Assembly: GCA_934394615.1 (NCBI GenBank)
Contig: CAKRRJ010000017.1
Coordinates: 1 to 34,912 of the forward strand
DNA length: 34,912 nt
DNA from: an uncultured Lachnospiraceae bacterium
GTDB taxonomy: Bacteria; Bacillota; Clostridia; Lachnospirales; Lachnospiraceae
Direction of reading: 5' to 3'
The notes under the pieces were generated by a model. It ran no database searches. It saw only the letters and a program-made list of their open reading frames with translations, and was not told the origin of the DNA. Below, in pieces: positions 17,100 to 26,135 of this stretch; the first letter of the stretch is position 1, and each line of letters starts with the position of its first letter. Position numbers and translations under genes: made by a program.

Positions 17100-18228
17100 C
17101 TACACCAATCCTTACGTCCGCCTTCAGACCTATTACAGCTGGCTGTCCAGCCGCTGCAGCGAAGGTCTTTACACCGGAATGCCGATCTGCGAGCTGCAGA
17201 CCGCCACCCAGATTCCTGTTTCTGTTATCCGTGCAGATCTCTCTGAGATTCTGAAATGGAACGCGAATATCATTGTGAAATATCAGGCTATTCCAGAACT
17301 GGAAGACTCTGCGCAGATGATTGAAAACATGATCTGCTTCGACATCGATGCGTCCAGCTCCCCTTTTCCAAAAGAACAACGGACGCGCAAAAACAAAGCA
17401 TATTCCGCGCTGGAAGATCTTCTTCTGGATCTGGAAAGCGGCGTGTATTCGCCAGAACTGGACGAAAAACTCTTATCCGGAGAACTGGATCAGATTCCGC
17501 TTTTCATCAGCCATTCCTGCTATACGGAATTTGATCTGGCACTGACTTACGATGAAACCATTGCACTGGAAGCGATCCAGAAAGATCTTTCTTCCGAAGG
17601 AAGCCGGAAACGCCCGAATTCCCACTTCTTTCAGATCAAGGACAGTTACCGCACCATTCATAATTACCGGGAATTAACAGAACGCCTGCAGTTTGTGGAA
17701 GAGGCATTCGAAGAACAGCAGCCTCTTTGTATCAAATATAAAAATGCCCGGAACGAAATCTCCCAGTTTTCTTTTCAGCCCCTGAAAATTTCTTACGACG
17801 AGACCGAAAATCTGTACTGCATTCTCTCAACTTATCAGGGACAGATTCAGGTTTACCGCCTCGACCGCATCCTCGGGTTATGGCCCAGCCAGGAAGAAGC
17901 AGAAACCGGAGATGTATCCCTCATCGAAGAACTGGCACCTCAGGTCTGGGGAAATTGTTTTCTGGAAAAGCCGGAACATGTCAAAGTCAAATTCTATAAC
18001 GAAGCAAATGTTTGGGAAAAAGTAAAACGGGATCTGGCCTGCCGCACGAAAGGCCAGCTGTACGAGAAAGACGGATTTTTATATTATGAAGATACCGTCT
18101 ACGGCATCAGTAAATTCCGCCCGTGGATTTACGGCTTTGGAAGTTCCGCGATTGTACTGGAACCCCTAAGCCTGAGGGAACATATTATTGCGTCACTGAA
18201 AGAACGAAAAGACCGGGATCCGTTTTGA
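17092..18228 (+). CDS. WYL-domain transcriptional regulator (second of a pair)
   Basis: 378 residues, starting inside the end of the first WYL gene after AGGAGG-like GAGGAGGAATCTC. The N-terminal ~60 residues look like a helix-turn-helix (GMPICELQTATQIPVSVIRA then DLSEIL). Residues ~205-270 carry the WYL core (EEQQPLCIKYKNARNEISQF, PLKISYDETENLYCILS, VYRLDRILGLW). The C-terminal part (VKVKFYNEANVWEKVKRDLA, then FRPWIYGFGSSAIVLEP) is the usual WCX end. Two different WYL proteins encoded in tandem suggests a heteromer. The stop codon lies inside a terminator hairpin and the gene converges on the cas operon. Confidence 0.9.
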   Translation: MNNYTNPYVRLQTYYSWLSSRCSEGLYTGMPICELQTATQIPVSVIRADLSEILKWNANIIVKYQAIPELEDSAQMIENMICFDIDASSSPFPKEQRTRKNKAYSALEDLLLDLESGVYSPELDEKLLSGELDQIPLFISHSCYTEFDLALTYDETIALEAIQKDLSSEGSRKRPNSHFFQIKDSYRTIHNYRELTERLQFVEEAFEEQQPLCIKYKNARNEISQFSFQPLKISYDETENLYCILSTYQGQIQVYRLDRILGLWPSQEEAETGDVSLIEELAPQVWGNCFLEKPEHVKVKFYNEANVWEKVKRDLACRTKGQLYEKDGFLYYEDTVYGISKFRPWIYGFGSSAIVLEPLSLREHIIASLKERKDRDPF

Positions 18229-18246
18229 TCCCGGCCCGTTTTTTAT
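18213..18246 (+). terminator. Terminator of the WYL operon
   Basis: CCGGGATC (18213-18220) pairs with GATCCCGG (18227-18234), followed by CCCG and a run of six T. The stop codon TGA overlaps the right arm. It separates the WYL genes from the convergent cas operon that ends at 18256. Confidence 0.8.
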
Positions 18247-18255
18247 TCAGGAATT

Positions 18256-20397
18256 TTATTCGTCAAACTTCATTCCTTTGAAGAAACTTCCCATAGAGGT
18301 AGAAGCGTTTCCTCCGCTGCTGTAATCATGGCTTCCACCATCTTTACCCTGGCCGGACTTCTTCTGGCTGTTCCAGTTTTTGTTTCCGCCATTGCCGGAA
18401 TTTTTCTGGCCGTTCCAGTGCTTGTTTCCACTGTAACCGGAGTTTTTCTGGCCGCCATTTCCGCGGTATCCGCCGCCCTGATTACCGGAAGGCTGCGCTT
18501 TCCGCTTCTCCTTTCCCATGACAACACCAATGGTATCGAGCGGGATCTGATTCTTTGTCCGCTCCTGATAATCGCTTCCGCGTCCTTCGATACTCATGTA
18601 ATGTGTTTTACTGCTATCCGGAATTTCATCCGCATTCTTCATCCAGAGGAAATCCCGTACCGGCGGGTAATCCATGACATCTTTTCCGAGAAACTGTGTC
18701 ATGTCTTTCTTCGTCTTATCCACATATTCGCCGCAGTGCTCCTTCTGGTCCTGATACGGATCCAGGCAGAGGGTATCGCCTCCGTAAAGCGCATCTGCAT
18801 TCAGAATATTGAGTTCCTTCAGGGAAATTGTCACGCGTCCGTATCCGTACGGTTTTCCCTTACCGATATTCTGCTGGCTTTCCTTTTCCAGAAGCAGGCT
18901 CCATAAAAGCATACCCAGCTCTTCCTCGCTGAGATTGGTGAAGCGGATCCGTCCGGTAAACGAGGTTCCATCCGGATACGGATAAAATTCAGAGCCGACC
19001 TCTTTGTTATTTCCCATATCAGGCCGCGCAGCTTCGGAATGGAGCCAGTACTGCTTCATGCCCCTTAAGGAAAACTCTCCGCGATACGCTGCCGGAGCGC
19101 CGTCTTTCCCCATCAGATAGTCCAGATAGCTGGTCGGTTTCGGTTCGCCAAGCACCAGATTGACTTTTCCGTTTTCGGAATCCAGTGTATCCAGAGATGC
19201 ATCCTGGAACGAGAGTCTGGAACGATAGCTTTCTGTATCCGATGCGAAACCAAACAGCGCCTTACAGTAATCCAGGCTGTTATCCTTCTGCTCGTCTGAC
19301 AGTCCGTCATAAATTTCCTTATCGTAAAAAAGGCGCAGGCGCGGGGTAAAACCAAAGTACAGCTTTCCGCCTAACTCAATGTAAAATACCGGCTTCACCT
19401 TTCCCTCTTCCGGCAGGCCGAAGAAACGAAGCACATCCTCTTTCAGCTTTTCTTTTTCCGCTTTCTGCATCTTAGCCAGATTATATCCGGTTGCCACAGT
19501 AAGCTGATTTTTTCTGCCTTCAAAATCCCGCTTGAAGCTGTCTACATCCTGGACGGAAATCGAAATCCATTCGCTCTCCGGGACCTCTGCCATCTCCGGG
19601 ATTACATAGAATGCCTTTTTCTGGTTCATGAAACCGGTTGTGATGAGTGTTCCCTTCTTATAGCCATTCTGCGGCTTTTCTGACAATGCGGAAATATTGC
19701 GTGTTCCTTTCGGCTGATAATATACCGTCTGATAATAAGGTTTATAATTATAGTTTTTCTGTCCCTTATACTGAACACGTCCGCGGTTTTCTTCTTTATC
19801 AAACGGTCTGGTATTGGAGTTCTGGAGCACGCACGGATTCTTCTTTAACATCTCAAAACCACGAAATTGATCTTCAATGATCCGGCGCTCGCTTAAAACA
19901 TAGTAGTTCATCTCACCCAGTTCCCGCTGGAGTGTCTGTACACTGGACGGAATAATATAATACCGGCCATTTTTACAGCTGATATATCCGCCCTTCACAT
20001 TTTTCAAGACAGAAAACCGTCCTTTTCCGACAACAACCGAAGCGGATCCCAGTGTCTCATCGTACACTTTTTTATTCAGATTCGCTGCGCTGCCGCCCAC
20101 ACACCGGTACATCAGCTTCGCGTTGGCGATATCATCTACGATGGAGGACTGGCTCAGCACCTGCATATTGCTGCGCACCAGGCCGCGCATGGTACTGCCC
20201 GGAATTGCTGCTTTTCCATGTTTGTCTTTGTAAAAATGTCCATCCCCGCCATCTACCATAATCGGAGTCTGGGCTGTTACCTGATAGTCCAGATAACCAG
20301 ACAGTCCTGTCATCTCATTATGCTTCGTGATCCCGTCTTTCCGGTAGACTTTTGTTCCAAGCGGTACAAAGTTATACGGAGCTCCTACATAACTCAT
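18256..20397 (-). CDS. Large RAMP protein, TIGR03986-type (Cas7 with insertion), type III-D effector subunit
   Basis: 713 residues. The start YNFVPLGTKV, the strand LDYQVTAQTPIMV and the loop AAIPGSTMRGLVRSNMQVLS are typical of the TIGR03986 RAMP family. A glycine-rich loop NIGKGKPYGYGRV near ~525 closes the RAMP fold; the long middle part corresponds to the insertion of the III-Dv 'Cas7-insertion' subunit. This family lies at one end of the III-D crRNP and can carry a target-RNA cleavage site; the catalytic residue is not assigned here. The last ~75 residues are a Gly/Asn/Gln/Ser-rich low-complexity tail with GNKHWN / GNKNWN repeats. The start overlaps the Csx19 stop by 4 bp (ATGA). It is the last gene of the operon. 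Confidence 0.88.
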   Translation of the reverse strand: MSYVGAPYNFVPLGTKVYRKDGITKHNEMTGLSGYLDYQVTAQTPIMVDGGDGHFYKDKHGKAAIPGSTMRGLVRSNMQVLSQSSIVDDIANAKLMYRCVGGSAANLNKKVYDETLGSASVVVGKGRFSVLKNVKGGYISCKNGRYYIIPSSVQTLQRELGEMNYYVLSERRIIEDQFRGFEMLKKNPCVLQNSNTRPFDKEENRGRVQYKGQKNYNYKPYYQTVYYQPKGTRNISALSEKPQNGYKKGTLITTGFMNQKKAFYVIPEMAEVPESEWISISVQDVDSFKRDFEGRKNQLTVATGYNLAKMQKAEKEKLKEDVLRFFGLPEEGKVKPVFYIELGGKLYFGFTPRLRLFYDKEIYDGLSDEQKDNSLDYCKALFGFASDTESYRSRLSFQDASLDTLDSENGKVNLVLGEPKPTSYLDYLMGKDGAPAAYRGEFSLRGMKQYWLHSEAARPDMGNNKEVGSEFYPYPDGTSFTGRIRFTNLSEEELGMLLWSLLLEKESQQNIGKGKPYGYGRVTISLKELNILNADALYGGDTLCLDPYQDQKEHCGEYVDKTKKDMTQFLGKDVMDYPPVRDFLWMKNADEIPDSSKTHYMSIEGRGSDYQERTKNQIPLDTIGVVMGKEKRKAQPSGNQGGGYRGNGGQKNSGYSGNKHWNGQKNSGNGGNKNWNSQKKSGQGKDGGSHDYSSGGNASTSMGSFFKGMKFDE

Positions 20398-20807
20398 TCT
20401 GCCTTCGCCTCCAATCTGAACGGTCTTGTGTAAACCACAACCGCCTGTCCATCCTCATCTGCTTCCAGGTACTCCTTCACGGCCAGATAATTGAGATTTT
20501 CCGAACTGCGGACTGCCTTACGCACAGCATAGTGCTTCACCACCGTATCTTCTTTGCAGTCCTCTGGCTCCAGAATCTCCACCGCTTTCAGGCCGCCGTT
20601 CTGTTCATACACATGCAGCTCACCCTTCTCGCCAAATGCCCGTAATTCCACAAGCTCGTCCCAGTTGATCTTTTCATGCACGCTGTCACCGCACAGGATG
20701 TCACTGTACATATGGGCGATCACATAGGGATACTGCGCCGCTTTTTTCTCCAGTTCCGAAAGCACAGCCGGGACCTCCCGAACCTCCAGATGTTTATAAG
20801 TTTTCAT
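20394..20807 (-). CDS. csx19: Csx19 (TIGR03984-type) type III-D accessory subunit
   Basis: 137 residues from ATG 20807, which has GAGGAGA seven bases upstream; the ATGs at 20831 and 20822 fall in the end of the previous gene and lack a site. The core PYVIAHMYSDILCGD followed by WDELVELRAFGEKGELHVYE has the 'DG.iwG... LLELR.FG..GEL' pattern of Csx19 proteins, which sit next to TIGR03986 RAMPs in III-D loci. In III-Dv complexes Csx19 is a structural part of the effector. Assignment rests on this pattern and on gene order. Confidence 0.78.
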   Translation of the reverse strand: MKTYKHLEVREVPAVLSELEKKAAQYPYVIAHMYSDILCGDSVHEKINWDELVELRAFGEKGELHVYEQNGGLKAVEILEPEDCKEDTVVKHYAVRKAVRSSENLNYLAVKEYLEADEDGQAVVVYTRPFRLEAKAE

Positions 20808-20823
20808 ACCTAATCTCCTCATC

Positions 20824-22140
20824 TCAGACAACTGCTTTTACATATTCCGCAATAAGCTCTGCTCCCTGCTCGATCTTCCGGCTCTGCAGATTGATCTTCG
20901 CGGCAAGCTCCGTTCCATCTTTGACCCGCAGCTCCGTTCCGGTCATAAAGCCTCTTCCAATGCTGCTTCCGCTGCCAAGCGGTAAAATACCAAGTCCCAG
21001 GTCACGCAGGGTCATAAGAAGCAGGCCTGCTGCCCGTTTGTCTTCCTTCTCCAGGTCAACCCGGATCTGAAGTTTTCCGGCTACCGGTGTTTCATTGAAC
21101 AGTCCTCCATACATGACGCCGCCCGTAAATTTATCAATGTGGATCCGCTTCTGGACCGGACGCTCCGCGCCATCTACGATCGTGTCAAAGAAATGGATAA
21201 AACCAAGATACCCCTTTTCCTCATCCTCCGCATTCCTGCCAAAGATCCGCTCCAGCTCAGTCTCCGGAAGTCCCTTAAATTTCGCGATCTTTTCCATCTG
21301 GCTGCGCACAACACCTTTGATGGAGGTGGCCGGAACCAGAATCTTTCCGTCCGCATTCCGCATCTGCTCTGTGGACTGTGCTTCCTCATTATAATCCTGT
21401 GCCGCAATGGCCTTGATCAGCAATGCACTGTCAATCTCGCCGTCCAGTTCAAAGTGAACCCGCTGATCCAGCGTGGACATCTGGTTCTCCAGTGTTTCCA
21501 GGATAGACCTTCCTTCTTTGCTCTCTTTGCTCCAGCGGTTTCGGTCTTGTGCGTTTGTCATATCGTAATCGGTCTTTACCACGGTAAGAAAACGGATATA
21601 GCCGCAGCCATTGCTCTTCTGGCCGCCCAGCTGAATGTTCCCCGCATGCAGCGCACCAAGAATCTGCTCCAGCACTGTCTCATATTCATCTTCCTTCTCG
21701 TACAGATACAGGGAAAATGTAAATTCTGAACCGGCTGCCACAGACTCCGTCTCGAATTTCTGCCCGGACCAGTTTCCCGCGCCCTTTGTCTGAACACTCT
21801 GGCAGGTTCCGGTCTCCCGGTTGATCTTCACCCGCGGACGCAGTTCCATGGAAACTACCTTTCCGTTGAAGAACGCATCGCTGACGCGTACCCGGCTTCC
21901 AGTATCGGTTCCATCCGCGCTTTTTCCAAACAGTTTATCCTGCATACTATCACCTGCCAGATAATCCCGCATGGCTCCGGCAATTCCCGCAGCCTGGATA
22001 AACGGAACATGTTTCACCGGATGCACCAGAACACCGCCGCTTCTTGCGCTGTTTCCGCCAACATGCAGCGGCTCCCTGCACACCGCCGTGATCTGGTATG
22101 AAACAATACGATTGTATAAACTTCCATATTTATCAGCCAT
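20824..22140 (-). CDS. Tandem double-Cas7 RAMP protein (Csm3-like, 'Cas7-2x')
   Basis: 438 residues holding two Cas7/Csm3-type RAMP units. Unit 1 (~1-190): PLHVGGN, FIQAAGIAGAMRDYL, LFGKSADGTDTGSRVRVSDA, and the glycine loop LGGQKSNGCGYI. Unit 2 (~215-415): ALLIKAIAAQDY, LVPATSIKGVVRSQMEKIA, IFGRNAEDEEKGYLGFIHFF, and LPLGSGSSIGRGFM. Two Cas7 copies in one chain correspond to the Cas7-2x subunit of III-Dv complexes and bind consecutive 6-nt segments of the crRNA. It overlaps csx10 by 8 bp at its start. Confidence 0.9.
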   Translation of the reverse strand: MADKYGSLYNRIVSYQITAVCREPLHVGGNSARSGGVLVHPVKHVPFIQAAGIAGAMRDYLAGDSMQDKLFGKSADGTDTGSRVRVSDAFFNGKVVSMELRPRVKINRETGTCQSVQTKGAGNWSGQKFETESVAAGSEFTFSLYLYEKEDEYETVLEQILGALHAGNIQLGGQKSNGCGYIRFLTVVKTDYDMTNAQDRNRWSKESKEGRSILETLENQMSTLDQRVHFELDGEIDSALLIKAIAAQDYNEEAQSTEQMRNADGKILVPATSIKGVVRSQMEKIAKFKGLPETELERIFGRNAEDEEKGYLGFIHFFDTIVDGAERPVQKRIHIDKFTGGVMYGGLFNETPVAGKLQIRVDLEKEDKRAAGLLLMTLRDLGLGILPLGSGSSIGRGFMTGTELRVKDGTELAAKINLQSRKIEQGAELIAEYVKAVV

Positions 22141-23725
22141 GACTTCTGCCCTCCCTGTTTGCGTAGCGGATCTGCCGCTCCATCAGCTGCAGCTTATAGC
22201 GTACCTGCTCATCCGGATCCAGCAGCTGAGCCACCGGAACGCCCAGAATCTTCTCCTGGTTAATGCCAAGCAGTTCCAGCAGCCCCGTCTGAATCATCCG
22301 TTCCATATAGCGGTGGAAGGAATCCTTCTTCTGCTTTCCGTCATGCCGCTTGCTGCTTTCTTCTTTTGTCCGGGAATTCGACAGGAAACTGCCCAGATAC
22401 TGCTCCGCCTTCTCCGGCGTGTACTGCAGTACAATACACATGGATGCAAGCTGTCCCCACTGGCTGGAGCTTACTTCTTTCACTTCCGCGTCGTGTTCTA
22501 CCACATAACGCTCCATGCCGCGCTCAATCCGGTGCTGCAGCAGTCCGCAGGCAGCCAGGCGGCGGTCCTCATCCAGCTGTGCTTCAAAGCCAAACGGTAC
22601 CTCTGCGATTTCTGCCTTTGCATCGGCCTCTTTATCTGCCTTTGCCTTTGCTTTTTCCTCTTCTTCCTTTTTATCTATTTTCAACTTTTTTCTGATCTCG
22701 CCAAATCCAGCCATAAATGCTACCTGGCCAAATCCCTCTGGGGTGCGGATGCCAAGTCCCTCTGCCTCCACCCGGCGGAAGCGTTCTTCCGGAATTTCCG
22801 CATCTGCCACAAAGCAGAATACACTTCCTGCCTCATACATATTGGCAGAAGGAATGGTTCCCTTCCAGATCCGGTTATAGCCGTAAACCTGAGCGGTAGA
22901 GGCTGCGCAGCGCTTCAGTTCCAGCGTTCTGCAGCCAAGGCGCTCTGCCAGTTCCTCCAGATTCAGGCCGGTCAGCTCGCCGATCTCACTTCTCATAACC
23001 AGATTTGATAACAGTACCATATAAAATTCCGTTCCTGCTTTCTGGGTACGCACTGCTGCATAAGGAATGTTCTTAATCTCCTCACATGCAGTCACACAGG
23101 TTCCGTATCCGCCGGAACGCCGGTTGCCTACATGTACAGTGCCGCTCAACAGTTTTTTTACACGATCTGCAAGTTTTGAATCCACACCATCCGCCAGCAC
23201 CACATAGCCGGTAAATTTCTGGTCCTTGCAGATGTACTGGCTCCGGTAAATGTTCCGGTTATCCTCATCAGGATTCTTCTTTTCCACCGTACGTCCGTTG
23301 TTGATGTTAATATCTTCACTGCATTCTGGATTGATATAGTGAATGCAGTCTCCGTCTACATAGCAGTAACTGCCGAGAGAGGCACGCTTAAATCCCGGAG
23401 ATACCTCTTTTTTCAGCACATTTTCAATGTCTTTTTCACCTTCCTCGGCCTTTTTGTCTTCATAAAAGCCCTTCAGCGACGGAATCAGTTCTTTTTCTCC
23501 AACCGTCAGATACGCGTTTAAAACCTTCACCTGGCCATTGAAAAATGCTGCTTTCCATGCCGCAAATTCCGCTTCGTTTTTTGCCAGTTCTGACATGACA
23601 TATCCCCGCAGGGCACTGCCCGGAATATAGCGCAGCGTGCCGGTCTGTCCGTGCTGGCTGGTTCTGTCATCCGCGATTCTCAGCGGATCCAGATTCTTTA
23701 AACTGATTTTCAAATATCTGCTCAT
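22133..23725 (-). CDS. csx10: Csx10 (Cas5-group RAMP) with C-terminal helical, possibly Cas11-like domain
   Basis: 530 residues from ATG 23725 (GGAGGG five bases upstream, ATGA overlap with the previous stop); a longer frame to 23884 runs through the preceding gene and is rejected. Csx10 marks: TLRYIPGSALRGYVMSELAK, AAFFNGQVKVLNAYL, the glycine loop SGTVHVGNRRSGGYG, EAGSVFCFV and GLGIRTPEGFGQVAF. After a Lys/Glu/Ala linker (~345-370) comes a helical domain (~375-530). In III-Dv the Cas5 module is followed by Cas11 in one chain, so this domain may be the small subunit, which is otherwise missing from the operon. Csx10 caps the crRNA handle end. Confidence 0.87.
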   Translation of the reverse strand: MSRYLKISLKNLDPLRIADDRTSQHGQTGTLRYIPGSALRGYVMSELAKNEAEFAAWKAAFFNGQVKVLNAYLTVGEKELIPSLKGFYEDKKAEEGEKDIENVLKKEVSPGFKRASLGSYCYVDGDCIHYINPECSEDININNGRTVEKKNPDEDNRNIYRSQYICKDQKFTGYVVLADGVDSKLADRVKKLLSGTVHVGNRRSGGYGTCVTACEEIKNIPYAAVRTQKAGTEFYMVLLSNLVMRSEIGELTGLNLEELAERLGCRTLELKRCAASTAQVYGYNRIWKGTIPSANMYEAGSVFCFVADAEIPEERFRRVEAEGLGIRTPEGFGQVAFMAGFGEIRKKLKIDKKEEEEKAKAKADKEADAKAEIAEVPFGFEAQLDEDRRLAACGLLQHRIERGMERYVVEHDAEVKEVSSSQWGQLASMCIVLQYTPEKAEQYLGSFLSNSRTKEESSKRHDGKQKKDSFHRYMERMIQTGLLELLGINQEKILGVPVAQLLDPDEQVRYKLQLMERQIRYANREGRSHG

Positions 23726-24357
23726 ACTGACCCTCCATAAGAGATGCTTACCTTGCCAAAACCACGGTTTCTCATAGTGCCGACCCATTTTATAAGGTCC
23801 AGAACCTCTTTCACCAGCGTTTCGTCCAGCGCGTCGCAGACACAGGTTCCGTAAAAATGCAGGCCGCTCTTTACACACCGGCACTGGCGCAGGGAACCCT
23901 CTTTTGCCATGCCGTTCTCCAGGCTGGTAAAATCACGGGTGTAGGAAAACATGGCAATGTGCTCAGAAACATCCGCAGTTTCTTCCTCCACAGCCTTTCT
24001 CAGTTCCGGATGCAGCGTCAGGTCTGAGAAGCGTACCTTTCTGCTCTCATCGATCTGCTCCGATCCGCCCTCGCCCATAAGGGTGCAGACTATGCGGTCA
24101 ATTTTTTCCTGATTCAATTCTTCCTGCTCTTCTTTTTCTTTCTCTGCTTTTTCCTCCTTTTCTTTTTCCTGCTCTGCTTTCTTCCAGGCAAGCAAATTGA
24201 TCAGTTCTTCCCGGAACAATCCCTTCAGGGTATTTCCCTTCAGATACGGGAATCCCTGGTCATCCATCTGCGTTGCAATATCTTCTCCACCCGGCATGCT
24301 GAGTCCGTTGCCAAACACCGCATCCGACTGTAATGTCATTTCTATGAAAAGCTTCAT
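23722..24357 (-). CDS. Cas7-type RAMP protein (Csm3-like), single domain
   Basis: 211 residues. Start LFIEMTLQSDAVFGNGLSMP, loop GFPYLKGNTLKGLFREELIN, RKVRFSDLTL, and C-terminal glycine loop KWVGTMRNRGFGKVSI are those of Csm3/Cas7 proteins. A Glu/Lys-rich helical insert (~58-85, KKAEQEKEKEEKAEKEKEEQ) interrupts the thumb region. It is translationally coupled on both sides (4-bp overlaps with cas10 and csx10). In Synechocystis III-Dv this Cas7 is fused in front of Cas5-Cas11; here it is a separate gene. Confidence 0.88.
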   Translation of the reverse strand: MKLFIEMTLQSDAVFGNGLSMPGGEDIATQMDDQGFPYLKGNTLKGLFREELINLLAWKKAEQEKEKEEKAEKEKEEQEELNQEKIDRIVCTLMGEGGSEQIDESRKVRFSDLTLHPELRKAVEEETADVSEHIAMFSYTRDFTSLENGMAKEGSLRQCRCVKSGLHFYGTCVCDALDETLVKEVLDLIKWVGTMRNRGFGKVSISYGGSV

Positions 24358-25907
24358 GCCTGATCTCCTTTCCCATCCAGAGCGATAAAAGTATCCAGGA
24401 TTTCCACTGCGTCAAAATAAAGAGAATGCTTCTTTCCATCAATCTCCAGGAAAGCCCGGCGCGCCAGCTGCGTTCCGCTTCCAATCTGTTTTACCTGCTC
24501 CAGAATATCTCTGTCCTCAAACAGATCAAGGTCCAGAACATCCATCAGGGAAGATTTCAGATAGTATTCGGTTGCTTTCTCGCCCTCTTTTAACACGCCA
24601 CGCAGTTCCTTGATCTTACCTCTCGCGTAAACCTCTTTTTCACTCTGCAGGAGATTTACCAGTTTGCAGAAGACGCTGTAGCGGCGGATCTTTTCCTTTT
24701 CCCAGAGTTCCTTCTCCGCATTGATCAGGTACGGTCTTAACTCCATGGTACCGCCGTCTGCTGTCTCGTACTTCCGGCGCATATCAGAAAGATCATCAAT
24801 GATCTCGCCAAACTCAATATGCCAGTCAATGGCACAGCCCTTCGTTCCTGCATCCTTCACCTGACCGTCAAAGGAGGCCAGATAGCGCTTCGCGCTGGAG
24901 CAAAGCATCTCAGACAGTTCGTAAGCCTTGTAGAACGGATACTTCTGGTGCACAATGGCTACACCCGCGCAGGCGGTGTAACGCTTATGGTCTACCGCAT
25001 TCTCCAGGGCAGACAGCTTCTCAATAAAAATGCGTGCCGCCTCCAGGCCAATTCTTCCCTCTGTCACAAAGCAGACATCATCGCCCGCCAGGATCAGCTT
25101 ACGCACCGGGAAATAATGCTCCTTTAAAGCAAGCCCATGCTTCTGAAGATATGGAATCTGTTCCGCAATCTCATCCAGCATGCCGCGGAAAGCAGTTTTA
25201 AAATCGGAATCAATGGCATCGCTGAAGCGTTTCAAATTCTTCTTATACTCGTCCCACGGAAGATCCTGAATCTTCTTACGCAGTTCCTCTACCCGCTTGC
25301 CCATGCCATTTCCATCGATGTGCACAATCGCTACGAAACTGGAATCATCCTTGCTCACTCCCAGATTTTCCAATTTGTAAGTCATCTCATAGCCACTGGG
25401 TACATACTCTTTTTTCTTCGGAACCTTGATGCGGTCCGGCTTTTCCGAAATCACTCTGGCACGGCGAAGCTCTGTGTCCTTCTCTTCCACGCCAAAGGAA
25501 CCCTGGTGGAACGATGCCGCGCGCACGGATTTTTTCTTTTCCAGCGCCTGAGACAGATGCAGCAGATTCAGTCCCGGTCCCACATCTTCGCTCTCGTCAT
25601 ACTCCATAGTCTTAATGAAGTATTCCAGCTCCGGGAACTCCCTGCGGACTCTGGCTGATACCGCATAGGCAAATTTTTCTGCCGACTCCTTATCCGGAAA
25701 CTCCAGAACCGTATGACCACCGCCGGAATACACGACATTTGCTTCCACATCGAACGTCAGCCCGCTCCGCTCTGCCGCCAGTTTAAAATACTCCGGGTCC
25801 GTTACCTGGCAGATCTCTTCGGAACGTTCCACATTTTCTCTCAATTTCGTACTCTCAAAAATGTACGCCTGTTTCTGAGAAACTTCCAGTATCATCAGAT
25901 ATCTCAT
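24354..25907 (-). CDS. cas10: Cas10 (Palm-type, no HD domain), type III-D signature subunit
   Basis: 517 residues, short for Cas10 (usually 600-900) because there is no N-terminal HD nuclease. Palm 1: LEVSQKQAYIFESTKLREN (~8-26) and VVYSGGGHTVLEF (~58-70). Palm 2: AIVHIDGNGMG (~193-203, D198 as metal ligand) and the cyclase motif as AGDD at 274-277 in place of GGDD, followed by CAGVAIVHQKYPFYKAYELS and AKRYLASF. Both catalytic Asp are present, so cyclic oligoadenylate synthesis is likely, fitting the CARF-HEPN gene in the window. A helical D4-like C-terminus completes the protein. GGGAGG is 11-12 bases before ATG. First gene of the effector operon. Confidence 0.92.
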   Translation of the reverse strand: MRYLMILEVSQKQAYIFESTKLRENVERSEEICQVTDPEYFKLAAERSGLTFDVEANVVYSGGGHTVLEFPDKESAEKFAYAVSARVRREFPELEYFIKTMEYDESEDVGPGLNLLHLSQALEKKKSVRAASFHQGSFGVEEKDTELRRARVISEKPDRIKVPKKKEYVPSGYEMTYKLENLGVSKDDSSFVAIVHIDGNGMGKRVEELRKKIQDLPWDEYKKNLKRFSDAIDSDFKTAFRGMLDEIAEQIPYLQKHGLALKEHYFPVRKLILAGDDVCFVTEGRIGLEAARIFIEKLSALENAVDHKRYTACAGVAIVHQKYPFYKAYELSEMLCSSAKRYLASFDGQVKDAGTKGCAIDWHIEFGEIIDDLSDMRRKYETADGGTMELRPYLINAEKELWEKEKIRRYSVFCKLVNLLQSEKEVYARGKIKELRGVLKEGEKATEYYLKSSLMDVLDLDLFEDRDILEQVKQIGSGTQLARRAFLEIDGKKHSLYFDAVEILDTFIALDGKGDQA

Positions 25908-26135
25908 GAATTTTATCGTCCTCCCGCATATTTTTTATACATTTTGTAACTGTTCAGTACCTTCACAGTCACGAGCAAAAATCCATTAGAAATTGCCTTC
26001 GGCAATGGGATTTTTGCCTGCTTGCCCATGTTTTCTTACGGTCAGTGCAGCAAGTGCACAGACCTACCAAACAATTACTATATTTTTCACGATTATACCA
26101 TGCAATACACGCAAAAGTCCATCTCTGCGCCTATA
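25908..26135. other. Intergenic region upstream of cas10
   Basis: No gene is seen. It holds the hairpin at 25977-26015 and a possible cas10 -10 TATAAA at 25934-25939 (minus strand) without a convincing -35. The remaining ~120 bp up to the PHP stop shows nothing that can be supported. Confidence 0.5.
25977..26015. terminator. Bidirectional hairpin terminator between the PHP gene and cas10
   Basis: Inner stem ATTGCC-TTC-GGCAAT (25992-26006) with outer arms AAAAATCC (25977-25984) and GGATTTTT (26008-26015), so a T-run follows the stem on either strand. It should end the leftward PHP transcript and leave cas10 with its own promoter. Confidence 0.7.

Noticed and set aside
21971..23008. 345-aa plus-strand frame opposite csx10 and the double-Cas7 gene
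   Set aside because: Spans two real genes on the other strand; shadow.
22133..23884. Long form of csx10 starting at 23884
   Set aside because: Its first 53 residues run through the preceding cas7 gene; ATG 23725 has GGAGGG and an ATGA overlap.
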